64,000 bases of DNA from NCBI GenBank assembly GCA_964652195.1, contig CAZZBB010000070.1, positions 62,001 through 126,000 of the forward strand, given 5' to 3'. Below the pieces are notes generated by a model. The model was not told the DNA's origin and ran no database searches. It was given only the letters and a program-made list of their open reading frames with translations. Position 1 is the stretch's first letter. Every line of letters starts with the position of its first letter. Position numbers and translations under genes: made by a program. This DNA comes from MSPOR6 sp964652195. GTDB taxonomy: Bacteria; Poribacteria; WGA-4E; WGA-3G. Below are positions 17,987 to 25,998 of this stretch, one piece after another.

Positions 17987-19348
17987 CTAAATAGAATAGA
18001 TCATACGGCTTGCTTCTTCAAACTCTGGTTCAAGTGGATCGGTAGATAAATACAACTTCTGATAAGGTTCATATAATTGTATATAGCTCCAATTTACACC
18101 ACATAATACCTTCCCATTGTTAACGAGTTTGATGAATCTACCACGAAACTTTGCACGAGTACGTTCAGGTGGTGAATGCATAGCTTGTCTTATCTGTGCA
18201 TCATCCAATATTCTCTCAGTTAACCCCTTCTTTTCAGCCTTATAGAACAAACCTACATCTTGTCGGATATTGTGATATTCCAAATCTACCCTTCTTACCT
18301 CCGCGGAGTCCCAATTCAGTGAACGGTGTTTCACATAAGTTTCCAACCATTTTCTCTTTATTACCCAATCAAGTTCTCTATCTAATAGCCTGGGATCTTT
18401 TTCAAGACATGTCATTACATATTCCCAACGTTTCATTATTTCCTCAGTGGTAGGGTCTGATTCTGCTTGTTCTAAATATCGTTTTGCAGTTTCAAAATAG
18501 AGCCATTGTAATTCGACGGCTGATAGTCGTTTTCCGTTATCAAGTTCGACAAGACATTTGCATGTAGTATCTTCCGAGATTTCATGTATAGCTTGTACAG
18601 AATTTCGCAGTGCAAATTGCTCATTAATGAAATGGTCTTCAATCATTCTGAGGACAATTCCAGTTGTACCGACTTTCAAAAGATTTGCCAACTCAGACAT
18701 GTTGGAATCGCCAACAATCACATGCAATCTGCGATATTTTTCTCTGTCAGCATGTGGCTCATCTCGAGTATTGATAATTCCTCGAGCAGTAGTTGTTGCA
18801 ATAGAAATTTCTTCTCGTATGTGCTGTGCCCTTTGAGAGATTTCGTAGAAGCCTTGGTCACTATGTCTGACCTTACCAGCACCAGTATATATTTGGCGTG
18901 TTACAAAAAAGGGGATTAGTTGGGAGGCTAATTGTCGGAAACTAACTTTCTCACGTTCCATAAGATAATTCTCATGGCACCCGTATGTATTTCCAACAGT
19001 GTCAAGGTTGTTTTTAAATATGGAAATCTTTCCGCGAAAACCATCTGTCCGCATTCTACGTTCAGCGGTGGTAGCCAAACGAGTGACGATTCTTTCACCT
19101 GCTTTATCATGAGCGACTAATTCAACAACATCATCACACTCAGGAGTTGCATATTCAGGATGGCATCCGATATCTTGATAAAATCTTGCCCCGTTCTCGA
19201 GAAATACATCTGGATACATCCGTCCAGAAATTATCTCTCTAAAAAGATACATGACAACATTCTGTACAGTGAGTTTTTTTCCTTTATTTTTTTCCGGTGT
19301 ACAGATGATACCGTATTCGGTTTCTAATCCATATATTCTACGATGCAT
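17987..19348 (-). CDS. pafA: Pup--protein ligase PafA
   Basis: PafA phosphorylates the C-terminal Glu of Pup and joins it to lysines of target proteins. The 453 residues match the family length. It opens with RRIYGLETEYGI (ATP/Mg Glu), then FKNNLDTVGNTYGCHENYL, the catalytic Asp in QDIGCHPEYATPEC near residue 60, RQIYTGAGKV, and NTRDEPHADREKYRRLHVIV plus GDSNMSE, all hallmarks of the PafA/Dop family. The C-terminal RTRAKFRGRFIK and YLSTDPLEPEF regions fit the Pup-binding side of PafA rather than Dop, whose extra loop is absent. The start overlaps the end of prcA by 11 bases, indicating translational coupling. Confidence 0.96.
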   Translation of the reverse strand: MHRRIYGLETEYGIICTPEKNKGKKLTVQNVVMYLFREIISGRMYPDVFLENGARFYQDIGCHPEYATPECDDVVELVAHDKAGERIVTRLATTAERRMRTDGFRGKISIFKNNLDTVGNTYGCHENYLMEREKVSFRQLASQLIPFFVTRQIYTGAGKVRHSDQGFYEISQRAQHIREEISIATTTARGIINTRDEPHADREKYRRLHVIVGDSNMSELANLLKVGTTGIVLRMIEDHFINEQFALRNSVQAIHEISEDTTCKCLVELDNGKRLSAVELQWLYFETAKRYLEQAESDPTTEEIMKRWEYVMTCLEKDPRLLDRELDWVIKRKWLETYVKHRSLNWDSAEVRRVDLEYHNIRQDVGLFYKAEKKGLTERILDDAQIRQAMHSPPERTRAKFRGRFIKLVNNGKVLCGVNWSYIQLYEPYQKLYLSTDPLEPEFEEASRMIYSI

Positions 19349-20048
19349 TTCCTAAAATCTCATCTATTTCTTGAATAGTAAATCTGTGAAATTTACGACG
19401 ATCTAAAGTAGCATCAAGACAAGCAATTTCTATAGTATTTGGATTAATCTCATAAGAATCAGGTGCATCAGCCTCAATGGATTCAAGAGTTTTTGCAGCC
19501 AGCTGAATTGCGTCTTTAATATCTAATCCTTCCTGATATGTATTATCAAGGAACTCAATAATAGAATCTGCTTTTCCGCCAATAGCAGCAAATCTTTCTT
19601 TTTCTTCATAGGTGCCATCAAATGTAATCTTATAAATCTGACTTCTCACAGAAGAAAGTCCATCAATTTCACAGACCAGAAGTTCAATCTCAAGGGGTTT
19701 TGTGTCCCATGCTTGTGCAATTGCACTCATATGTTGTGAGTATAAATTGGTCAACCATTTTCCAGTCACATCCTCACGGTAATAGGTATAGCCTTTTATC
19801 TCAGCTTCCCGTATCCCCGCAACTCGTAAAGCTTCATATTCAGAGACCCTACCTGTAGAAGCGAGTGCGATTCTGTCATAAATTTCAGACATTTTAAATA
19901 TCGTTTTTCTTGGATTTTCGGCAACCATGAGTAGTCCATTTTTATACTCTAAAACTATTACCTCCTTTGCCTGTTCAATACCTCGATTGACAAAATCCTT
20001 CTTATCTTCCCAAATTTGATCAGGTGAAACGTAATACGGTGTGGACAT
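19338..20048 (-). CDS. prcA: Proteasome alpha subunit
   Basis: The 236-residue alpha subunit forms the outer, gating rings of the 20S core. The N-terminus YYVSPDQIWEDKKDFVNRGI followed by QAKEVIVLEYKNGLLMVAEN matches bacterial PrcA, which begins with a gating segment and lacks the catalytic threonine. RIALASTGRVSEYEALRVAG fits the conserved alpha-subunit strand and helix. It starts after AGGAG, 37 bases beyond prcB, and overlaps pafA at its end. It is more divergent from actinobacterial PrcA than the ligase is from PafA. Confidence 0.93.
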   Translation of the reverse strand: MSTPYYVSPDQIWEDKKDFVNRGIEQAKEVIVLEYKNGLLMVAENPRKTIFKMSEIYDRIALASTGRVSEYEALRVAGIREAEIKGYTYYREDVTGKWLTNLYSQHMSAIAQAWDTKPLEIELLVCEIDGLSSVRSQIYKITFDGTYEEKERFAAIGGKADSIIEFLDNTYQEGLDIKDAIQLAAKTLESIEADAPDSYEINPNTIEIACLDATLDRRKFHRFTIQEIDEILGNAS

Positions 20049-20085
20049 TTTTCTCCTACGATATAATTTTTTTCTAATAATAGGA

Positions 20086-20877
20086 TTAAGATTGTACTAA
20101 TCTTGAGATAAGGTCTTGAAATAATTCACCGATTGTATCTTCAGGCACTTCAGATACTCCCTCTTTTGTAATAATGGTGAATGTAGGAAAGATTTTCCGG
20201 ATTAAATCTGGACCACCAGTAGCAATATCTTCATCAGCAGCATCCCATAATGCTTCAACTGCAATTTTTAGTGCAGTTTCCTTATCAAGATCAGTTTGAT
20301 ATAGTTTTTTAAGTGTGGAGCGAGCATCTTTTCCACCAGATCCGATAGCATAATAGGTATCTTCTTCATATCGGCCACCAAGTGCGTCATACTTAAATAT
20401 CCTACCAACATTGTTTTTTAAGTCATACCCAGAAAATAGGGGTAGTACAATTAGCCCTTGCATGGCTAAACTCAGATTGGACCTGACAAGGCTTGAGAGA
20501 TAGTTTGCTTGTCCATCAAGACTTAAGGGTACACCTTCTATTTTTTCATAGAATTCAATCTGTACTTGAAATAGTTTTGCTATTTCAAGGCAAGGTCCTG
20601 CCACTCCTGCGACTGCAATAGCGGAATGTCTATCGATTTTATAGACTTTTTGTATACGACGTTCACCGACTTGATAACCTTCTGTTGCTTGACGATCCCC
20701 TGCCATTATTACACCACCCTTATAGACTATGGCAAGAACAGTCGTACCTTCAAGAAAATTATAGTTGTTAGAATCGTATGTTCCGTTGAGTCGTGACCAA
20801 TCACCCAATTTATCAGGATGGCGGTCTTTCAATATTTCAAAAAAATCGGTAGATTCAAAGTCACGGAGTTTCAGCAA
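20086..20877 (-). CDS. prcB: Proteasome beta subunit (catalytic)
   Basis: The beta subunit is an N-terminal nucleophile hydrolase made as a proprotein. A propeptide of 44 residues ends in EG, and the mature protein would start TTVLAIVYKGGVIMAGDRQA, giving Thr45 as catalytic Thr1, with the Asp of AGDRQAT and the Lys of RIQKVYKID as partners. The total of 263 residues is normal. The likely start codon is TTG at 20877, only 2 bases after the pup stop. The purine-rich codons for the Gly-Gly of Pup (GGGGAGG on the mRNA) sit where a Shine-Dalgarno sequence for prcB should be, so the two are tightly coupled. Confidence 0.95.
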   Translation of the reverse strand: MLKLRDFESTDFFEILKDRHPDKLGDWSRLNGTYDSNNYNFLEGTTVLAIVYKGGVIMAGDRQATEGYQVGERRIQKVYKIDRHSAIAVAGVAGPCLEIAKLFQVQIEFYEKIEGVPLSLDGQANYLSSLVRSNLSLAMQGLIVLPLFSGYDLKNNVGRIFKYDALGGRYEEDTYYAIGSGGKDARSTLKKLYQTDLDKETALKIAVEALWDAADEDIATGGPDLIRKIFPTFTIITKEGVSEVPEDTIGELFQDLISRLVQS

Positions 20878-20879
20878 TC

Positions 20880-21077
20880 CTATTGTCCTCCCCGTTGGAT
20901 AAAGTTCTCGACAAATTCTTCAGAATCCTCTTCCAGAATCTCGTCTATTTCATCAAGAAGTGTTTCTAAATCATCTGTTAATTCATCAACAGTTTCATCA
21001 AGCTCTGGATTTGTTTGGATCTCCTCATTTTCATTCATAGGATGATCTCTGTATTCTTGCTGTTTTTCGCTTGGCAT
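20880..21077 (-). CDS. pup: Prokaryotic ubiquitin-like protein Pup
   Basis: A 65-residue, strongly acidic, largely disordered protein ending Gly-Gly-Gln. The C-terminal half (ETLLDEIDEILEEDSEEF, then VENFIQRGGQ) matches the actinobacterial pattern, LLDEIDxVLExNAExFVxxYVQKGGQ, which contains the coiled-coil-binding helix for the ATPase. The terminal Gln implies that Dop must deamidate it to Glu before PafA can use it. Pup-like proteins of Gram-negative phyla have been described under the name UBact. An AGGAG lies 6 bases before the ATG. It lies between dop and prcB, its canonical position. Confidence 0.96.
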   Translation of the reverse strand: MPSEKQQEYRDHPMNENEEIQTNPELDETVDELTDDLETLLDEIDEILEEDSEEFVENFIQRGGQ

Positions 21078-21146
21078 GTCGTGCTCCTTCTATAAGTAGT
21101 ATAAATAAAACCTGTTTACATAATATATAGGAAAAACAATACCGAA

Positions 21147-21175
21147 GACTGATAATTATCTAATTAATTACAGTC
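21147..21175 (-). terminator. Hairpin at dop stop, before pup (possible attenuator)
   Basis: On the minus strand GACTGTAATTA (21175-21165) pairs with TAATTATCAGTC (21158-21147) with one bulged T; the dop stop codon TAA is inside the stem. A U-rich CGGTATTGTTTTTCC follows. This looks like a weak intrinsic terminator or processing site that could set pup-prcBA output relative to arc-dop. Confidence 0.5.
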
Positions 21176-22651
21176 AGCTTTAATTTTGTTTACGAGTTCA
21201 ACAACCGTACAAGTGTTTAGCAGTTCTCCGACTATTTCATGTGTACCAAAATGAGGACGATCCATCATAATTTTATCAAAACCGGTAGGGCCATTAAATA
21301 TGATAGAGTTCCAACTTGCACTATGAATATCCTTACCAAACTTCCTAAGGCATGTACCCCGAAAAAATGCCCGTGTATCCATAGGAGGATGGGAAATTGC
21401 ATTAACTATTTCTTCTTGGGTCACAATGCGTTTTACATGTCCATTCTTCTGCAATCTTGCATAGAGACCTTTTTCAGGTCGTGTGTCATGATACTGTAGG
21501 TCAAGCATTCGAATTCGAGCATCTGTCCAGTCAAAACCATGTCTTTCAATATAAGCATCAATTAACTTTTTCTTTATTACCCAGTCTAAATATTGTCCCA
21601 TACTCAAAGGATCTGTTTTTAGACTCTGTAATACAAAATCCCATTTTTCTAATATATCCTCTACGATTGGTGTCCGTTCATCCCGATTGAGATGTTGATG
21701 TGCAAGAGTAAGATATTCTTGCAGTATTTCTAAAGCACTCCATTTCCGTCCATCTTTGAGTTCGATTTTTTCATTACAAGATAGATCTCGAGAAATAGTT
21801 TTGATTGCTGCTACAGGATTCAGTAAACAGAATTTCTTTCCTATTATTCCTTTCTCAATTAGCTGCAATACAATAGAAGTTATTCCTACCTTAAGATATA
21901 TAGCGAACTCAGACATGTTTGAATCGCCAACAATTACATGTAAGCGTCTATATTCTTTTGAATCAGCATGTGGTTCATCTCTTGTATTGATCAATGGTCT
22001 TTCGACCATTGTACTCAAGCCTACCTCTTTTTCAAAGAAATCTGCTCTTTGTGAAATCTGATATTCTGTTTCATCTGCACCATTTTCTGCTCCAACTTTG
22101 CCGCTTCCTGTGATGACCTGCCGAGTAACGAAAAAAGGAATAAGTCCGTCAACAATATCCGTGAATGGTACTTGTCTTGACATCAAGTAATTTTCATGTG
22201 AACCATAACTATGACCTTTATAATCGGTATTGTTCTTATAGATTATAATTTCTTGATTATCAAGTAAGAGTTCTTCTGCTGTCAGACGGCTTAATTCTAA
22301 AATAAGTTCTCCAGCTTTTTCATATATTACAAGATCTCTTGCATTTGTACATTCTGGCGTACAATATTCTGGATGTGCATGATCAACATAATACCTTCCA
22401 CCGTTGATTAGAATATCATTGATGACATTATTATTTGTTTCATCAATTTGAATTGTGCCAGTCTCAACAATATACCCTCTTGCATCGGTTAATGGACTTT
22501 CTTGTCCATAATCCCATGAAACCGATGTTAAGTTACGACTTTTATATGCATTAACTACTAAGGTTGATGCTGCAATAGGATCTTGTTCTCGTGCATTTTT
22601 GACAGAAATACCGAACTCTGTTTCAGTTCCGATAATCGTTGGTACAGACAT
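21164..22651 (-). CDS. dop: Pup deamidase/depupylase Dop
   Basis: Dop converts the C-terminal Gln of Pup to Glu and removes Pup from substrates. It has the glutamine-synthetase-like fold shared with PafA. Visible are IIGTETEFGI at the N-terminus, the Asp of YYVDHAHPEYCTPEC, YKNNTDYKGHSYGSHENYL, RQVITGSGKVG, and NTRDEPHADSKEYRRLHVI followed by GDSNMSE. The insertion after IGTETEFG (NAREQDPIAASTLVVNAY, then about 30 residues) fits the Dop-specific loop, and the C-terminus GTHEIVGELLNTCTVVELVN is Dop-like. The frame is open to a TTG at 22717, but ATG at 22651, preceded by AAAGAGA, gives the expected family N-terminus; ATG at 22666 is the alternative. Confidence 0.95.
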   Translation of the reverse strand: MSVPTIIGTETEFGISVKNAREQDPIAASTLVVNAYKSRNLTSVSWDYGQESPLTDARGYIVETGTIQIDETNNNVINDILINGGRYYVDHAHPEYCTPECTNARDLVIYEKAGELILELSRLTAEELLLDNQEIIIYKNNTDYKGHSYGSHENYLMSRQVPFTDIVDGLIPFFVTRQVITGSGKVGAENGADETEYQISQRADFFEKEVGLSTMVERPLINTRDEPHADSKEYRRLHVIVGDSNMSEFAIYLKVGITSIVLQLIEKGIIGKKFCLLNPVAAIKTISRDLSCNEKIELKDGRKWSALEILQEYLTLAHQHLNRDERTPIVEDILEKWDFVLQSLKTDPLSMGQYLDWVIKKKLIDAYIERHGFDWTDARIRMLDLQYHDTRPEKGLYARLQKNGHVKRIVTQEEIVNAISHPPMDTRAFFRGTCLRKFGKDIHSASWNSIIFNGPTGFDKIMMDRPHFGTHEIVGELLNTCTVVELVNKIKADCN

Positions 22652-22816
22652 ATTCTCTTTCGTCATCAAATAAAAAACTAAATACAAGTCCACAAACAAT
22701 AGCCGTTTGTTAAACAAACGACGTGAGATCTATAGATGTCAATTTTGCGTCTAATTTTTTCTGTAGGAGGGAACATTTTAGTATAATAGCAGTCTTATGA
22801 ATGTTTTCTGCAAGAA

Positions 22817-22850
22817 GCGTTAGGTTTTGTAAGTCTACCTAACCTAATGC
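22817..22850 (-). other. Hairpin at the arc stop codon
   Basis: GCATTAGGTT (22850-22841) and AACCTAACGC (22826-22817) on the minus strand form a 10-bp stem with one mismatch and a 14-base loop, starting at the arc stop. No T-run follows, so transcript stabilisation or processing is more likely than termination. A TATACT about 60 bases on may be an internal -10, without a clear -35. Confidence 0.45.
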
Positions 22851-24646
22851 TATAGGTATGTTCCCCCTTTACTCACTCTTACATCAGGCTTCTTGCGTGA
22901 TTCTGGTTCATTTATAAGCGCACGAATATTGACTATTTTTTCACCTTTTCTGCCAGATATCTTTGCCCAGTCATCAGGGTTGGTTGTATTTGGCAGATCT
23001 TCATTCTCACGATACTCTTCACGTATTGCAGACTTCAAGTCCTCAAGAGACAATCCTTTTTCTTTCCCCTCAGAACTAATAAGACGTTTTATAGCTGTTT
23101 TTTTGGCACGAGACACTATATTCTTAATCATTGCACCACTAACAAAATCTTTAAAGAAGAGTGTTTCTCTTTCTCCTCGTGTGTATGTAACTTCAATAAA
23201 TCTGTTATCTTCAGTGGTTGCATACATCTCATCAACAGCTTGATCGATTAGGTTGGCAGAAACCTTGTGTAGATCCCCATCAAATTTTTCTAATTCAACA
23301 TTTGCAAATGGTAATTCAGGTGTTAAATAGATTCTGAAAATATCTTTTGCACCATCCATATTTGGTCGATCAATTTTGATTTTGATATCAAGTCTTCCTG
23401 GTCTGAGAACTGCTGGATCAAGAAGATCCTGACGATTACTTGCTCCTATTACAATAACATCTCTTAGGTTGTCAACTCCATCTATTTCTGCAAGGAATTG
23501 AGGTACAAGTGTTGATTCCATATCAGATGAGATACCCATACCACGCGACCGAAATAGAGAATCCATTTCATCAAAGAAGATGACAACAGGAAACCCTTCT
23601 CTGGATTTTTCACGTGCTTTTTCAAAAACCTCTCGTATTTTTCTTTCTGTTTCACCAACATATTTATTCAACAGTTCTGGACCCTTGATATTGATGAAAT
23701 ATCCTTTTATATCATCTCTATTAGACTGTTTCCGTATTCGTTCTGCGAGACTATTTGCCACTGCCCGTGCTATTAGTGTTTTTCCACATCCTGGTGGTCC
23801 ATAAAGTAACACACCCTTGGGTGGTGTAAGATCAAATTCCTTATATTCATCTGGATATAAATACGGCATCTCTATGGCGTCCCGTATTGCCTCTATCTGG
23901 GTGTCTAATCCACCAATATCGGTGTAACCAATATCTGGCACCTCTTCAAGTAGTAAGTCCTTAAGTTCTCTTTGTGGTAACTTTTCAAGAAGCATCCCAC
24001 TCGAGTGATTTAATAATACACTATCCCCAGTTTTCAAAGGTTCATCTTTTAGCGCTGCGGACATGCGTACAACTTGTTCTTCATCTGTTCTTAGACTTAC
24101 AATTGCTCTATCAGATTCCAACACTTCTTTGATTTTTACTACATCACCATGTTTTTCAGGTGTCTTAATAGCTACCACATTTAAACTACTATTAACTATA
24201 ACTTCTTGTCCAGAGTGTAATTCCTCTACCTTAATAGTTGGATCAAGGTTAACACGCCACTTCTTTCCACCAATATCAATATCAGCAGTATTATCTTCAT
24301 TAGCAGTTAAGAATATACCATAATTATTGGGGGGTTCGCTTAACTGTTTTACCTTCTCTTTAAGCAATTCAAGTTTTTCTTTTGCTTCTTGTAGTGTAGT
24401 GGTAAGTTTGCGATTTCGACGGTGTGCTTGCATCAGTTCCCGTGTCATATCATACAAACGGGCATCTACATCCTCATCAGGAGCTGAACGAAGTTGTCGT
24501 CTAAGATCGGACACTTCATTCTGTAGCATTTCAATCTGCCAATTAAGTTCACTGACATTTTGAGTTTTATCATCGTTTATGGATGATGTATCCTCAACGT
24601 CTTGATCTTTGGGGAATTCAAATGAGGTTTCTGTTTTGCTTGCCAT
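22850..24646 (-). CDS. arc: Proteasome-associated AAA+ ATPase (ARC/Mpa)
   Basis: The hexameric unfoldase recognises pupylated proteins and feeds them to the 20S core. The 598-residue layout is canonical: an N-terminal coiled coil (about residues 30-95) that would bind Pup, tandem OB domains (about 100-240), and an AAA+ domain with Walker A GPPGCGKT near 280, Walker B VIFFDEMDSLF near 357 and RPGRLDIKIKIDRP after sensor 1. The C-terminus is GGTYL, close to the GQYL motif by which Mpa/ARC docks to the proteasome; the penultimate Tyr is kept. It is the first gene of the locus, with its own promoter about 80 bases upstream. Confidence 0.95.
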   Translation of the reverse strand: MASKTETSFEFPKDQDVEDTSSINDDKTQNVSELNWQIEMLQNEVSDLRRQLRSAPDEDVDARLYDMTRELMQAHRRNRKLTTTLQEAKEKLELLKEKVKQLSEPPNNYGIFLTANEDNTADIDIGGKKWRVNLDPTIKVEELHSGQEVIVNSSLNVVAIKTPEKHGDVVKIKEVLESDRAIVSLRTDEEQVVRMSAALKDEPLKTGDSVLLNHSSGMLLEKLPQRELKDLLLEEVPDIGYTDIGGLDTQIEAIRDAIEMPYLYPDEYKEFDLTPPKGVLLYGPPGCGKTLIARAVANSLAERIRKQSNRDDIKGYFINIKGPELLNKYVGETERKIREVFEKAREKSREGFPVVIFFDEMDSLFRSRGMGISSDMESTLVPQFLAEIDGVDNLRDVIVIGASNRQDLLDPAVLRPGRLDIKIKIDRPNMDGAKDIFRIYLTPELPFANVELEKFDGDLHKVSANLIDQAVDEMYATTEDNRFIEVTYTRGERETLFFKDFVSGAMIKNIVSRAKKTAIKRLISSEGKEKGLSLEDLKSAIREEYRENEDLPNTTNPDDWAKISGRKGEKIVNIRALINEPESRKKPDVRVSKGGTYL

Positions 24647-24723
24647 AGGAAGGTTTACTCCCTTTACATTGAAAGTAATTTTTAATGAAGAATAATATTT
24701 ATCGTATTATCCAATGTGTGAAT

Positions 24724-24752
24724 AGTATATCACTGAAAGTGAAATACATCAA
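24724..24752 (-). promoter_or_regulatory. Promoter of the proteasome operon with internal dyad
   Basis: On the minus strand: TTGATG (24752-24747), 17-bp spacer, TATACT (24729-24724). The spacer contains TCACT-TTC-AGTGA, a near-perfect dyad (ATTTCACT/AGTGATAT) that could be an operator. The predicted leader to arc is about 70 bases. Confidence 0.65.
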
Positions 24753-24839
24753 GAAAAATCAATCAATGGAATAGAACTTAATCTATCGAATAAAACTGAC
24801 ACCTATATTTTTCATTTACATGTCCGTTTCATGAATCTT

Positions 24840-25985
24840 CTAATTATCTTCATCGTCATTATCATTAGAATCTTCAAATTCTGTCGCAATCTCATCTATG
24901 GATTCAATACCGGGAATTTTACCAATACCAGAATCTGTTGAGATAGATGTAAGGTTTTCTCTAATTTTCTGATCAAGTTCTGCAGTTATCTCTGGATTTT
25001 CTTCAAGATATGTCTTTGCGCTATTTCTACCTTGACCAATCCGTTCATTATTATACGAAAACCAAGATCCTCTTTTTTCTACCATACCAGCTTCAACAGC
25101 AATATCCAATAAATTCCCTTCTTTGGAGATGCCTTTTCCAAATGTCACATCAAATTCAGCTTCTTTAAATGGTGGAGCCACTTTGTTTTTCACCACTTTA
25201 GTAGTTACTCTGGTACCCAATACATCTGTACCTTCTTTTATTTGTTGTCCACGGCGTATTTCTAATCTTACGGATGCATGAAACTTGAGTGCCAGACCAC
25301 CTGGTGTGGTGTCAGGATTACCAAACATAAGACCTATTTTTTGACGTATCTGATTGGTAAAAATCACACATGTTTTAGATTTATTCGTTACACCAGACAG
25401 TTTTCTTAATGCTTTAGACATTAATCTTGGTAGTAATCCTACATGTGCGTCACCCATTTCCCCTTCAACTTCTGCCTGAGGAGTTAATGCAGCAACTGAA
25501 TCAACTACAACCACATCAATTGCACCACTTCGTATTAGGGTTTCTACAATTTCAAGTGCTTGTTCACCCGCATCTGGCTGTGATATAAGTAAGTTCTCAA
25601 GATTTACACCTATACTCCGTGCATAGCTTGTATCTAATGCGTGTTCAACATCTATAAAAGCTGCAATTCCACCCATTTTCTGTGCTTCTGACACAATGTG
25701 AAGTGCTAATGTTGTTTTACCTGTACCTTCATGACCAAATACTTCAATGATTCTGCCTCTTGGTACACCCCCAACACCTAATGCTATATCAAGTGAAAGT
25801 GCTCCGGTTGGTATCACCTCAACTGGAACGACTTCATTGTCAGTAAAACGCATAATTGCACCTTTACCATAGGCGCGTTCTACCTGAGAAATTGCATCAT
25901 CAACAGCTTTCTTTTTCTCTTTATCGTTTTTTTCCTCTTCAGGATCTTTTTCCTGCTCATTTTTCTTTATATCATCTTTAGCCAT
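24840..25985 (-). CDS. recA: Recombinase RecA
   Basis: RecA forms ATP-dependent filaments for homologous recombination and the SOS response. ATG at 25985, after AGGAG, gives MAKDDIKKNEQEKDPEEEKN, a charged N-terminal extension longer than usual; an upstream in-frame start at 26039 would overlap thpR. Core motifs are present: AISQVERAYGKGAIMRF, FIDVEHALD, VVVVDSVAAL, CVIFTNQIRQKIG, the L2 loop GNPDTTPGGLALKF. The P-loop reads GHEGTGKTT near residue 83, where most RecA proteins have GPESSGKTT; the Gly and Lys-Thr are kept. The tail is acidic (DSNDNDDEDN). It is 13 bases downstream of thpR. Confidence 0.96.
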   Translation of the reverse strand: MAKDDIKKNEQEKDPEEEKNDKEKKKAVDDAISQVERAYGKGAIMRFTDNEVVPVEVIPTGALSLDIALGVGGVPRGRIIEVFGHEGTGKTTLALHIVSEAQKMGGIAAFIDVEHALDTSYARSIGVNLENLLISQPDAGEQALEIVETLIRSGAIDVVVVDSVAALTPQAEVEGEMGDAHVGLLPRLMSKALRKLSGVTNKSKTCVIFTNQIRQKIGLMFGNPDTTPGGLALKFHASVRLEIRRGQQIKEGTDVLGTRVTTKVVKNKVAPPFKEAEFDVTFGKGISKEGNLLDIAVEAGMVEKRGSWFSYNNERIGQGRNSAKTYLEENPEITAELDQKIRENLTSISTDSGIGKIPGIESIDEIATEFEDSNDNDDEDN

Positions 25986-25998
25986 AATAAAATATCTC

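Noticed and set aside
22652..22717. Longer N-terminus of Dop from TTG 22717
   Set aside because: The added residues are hydrophobic and unlike the family; ATG 22651 gives the expected start just before the catalytic motif and has AAAGAGA upstream.
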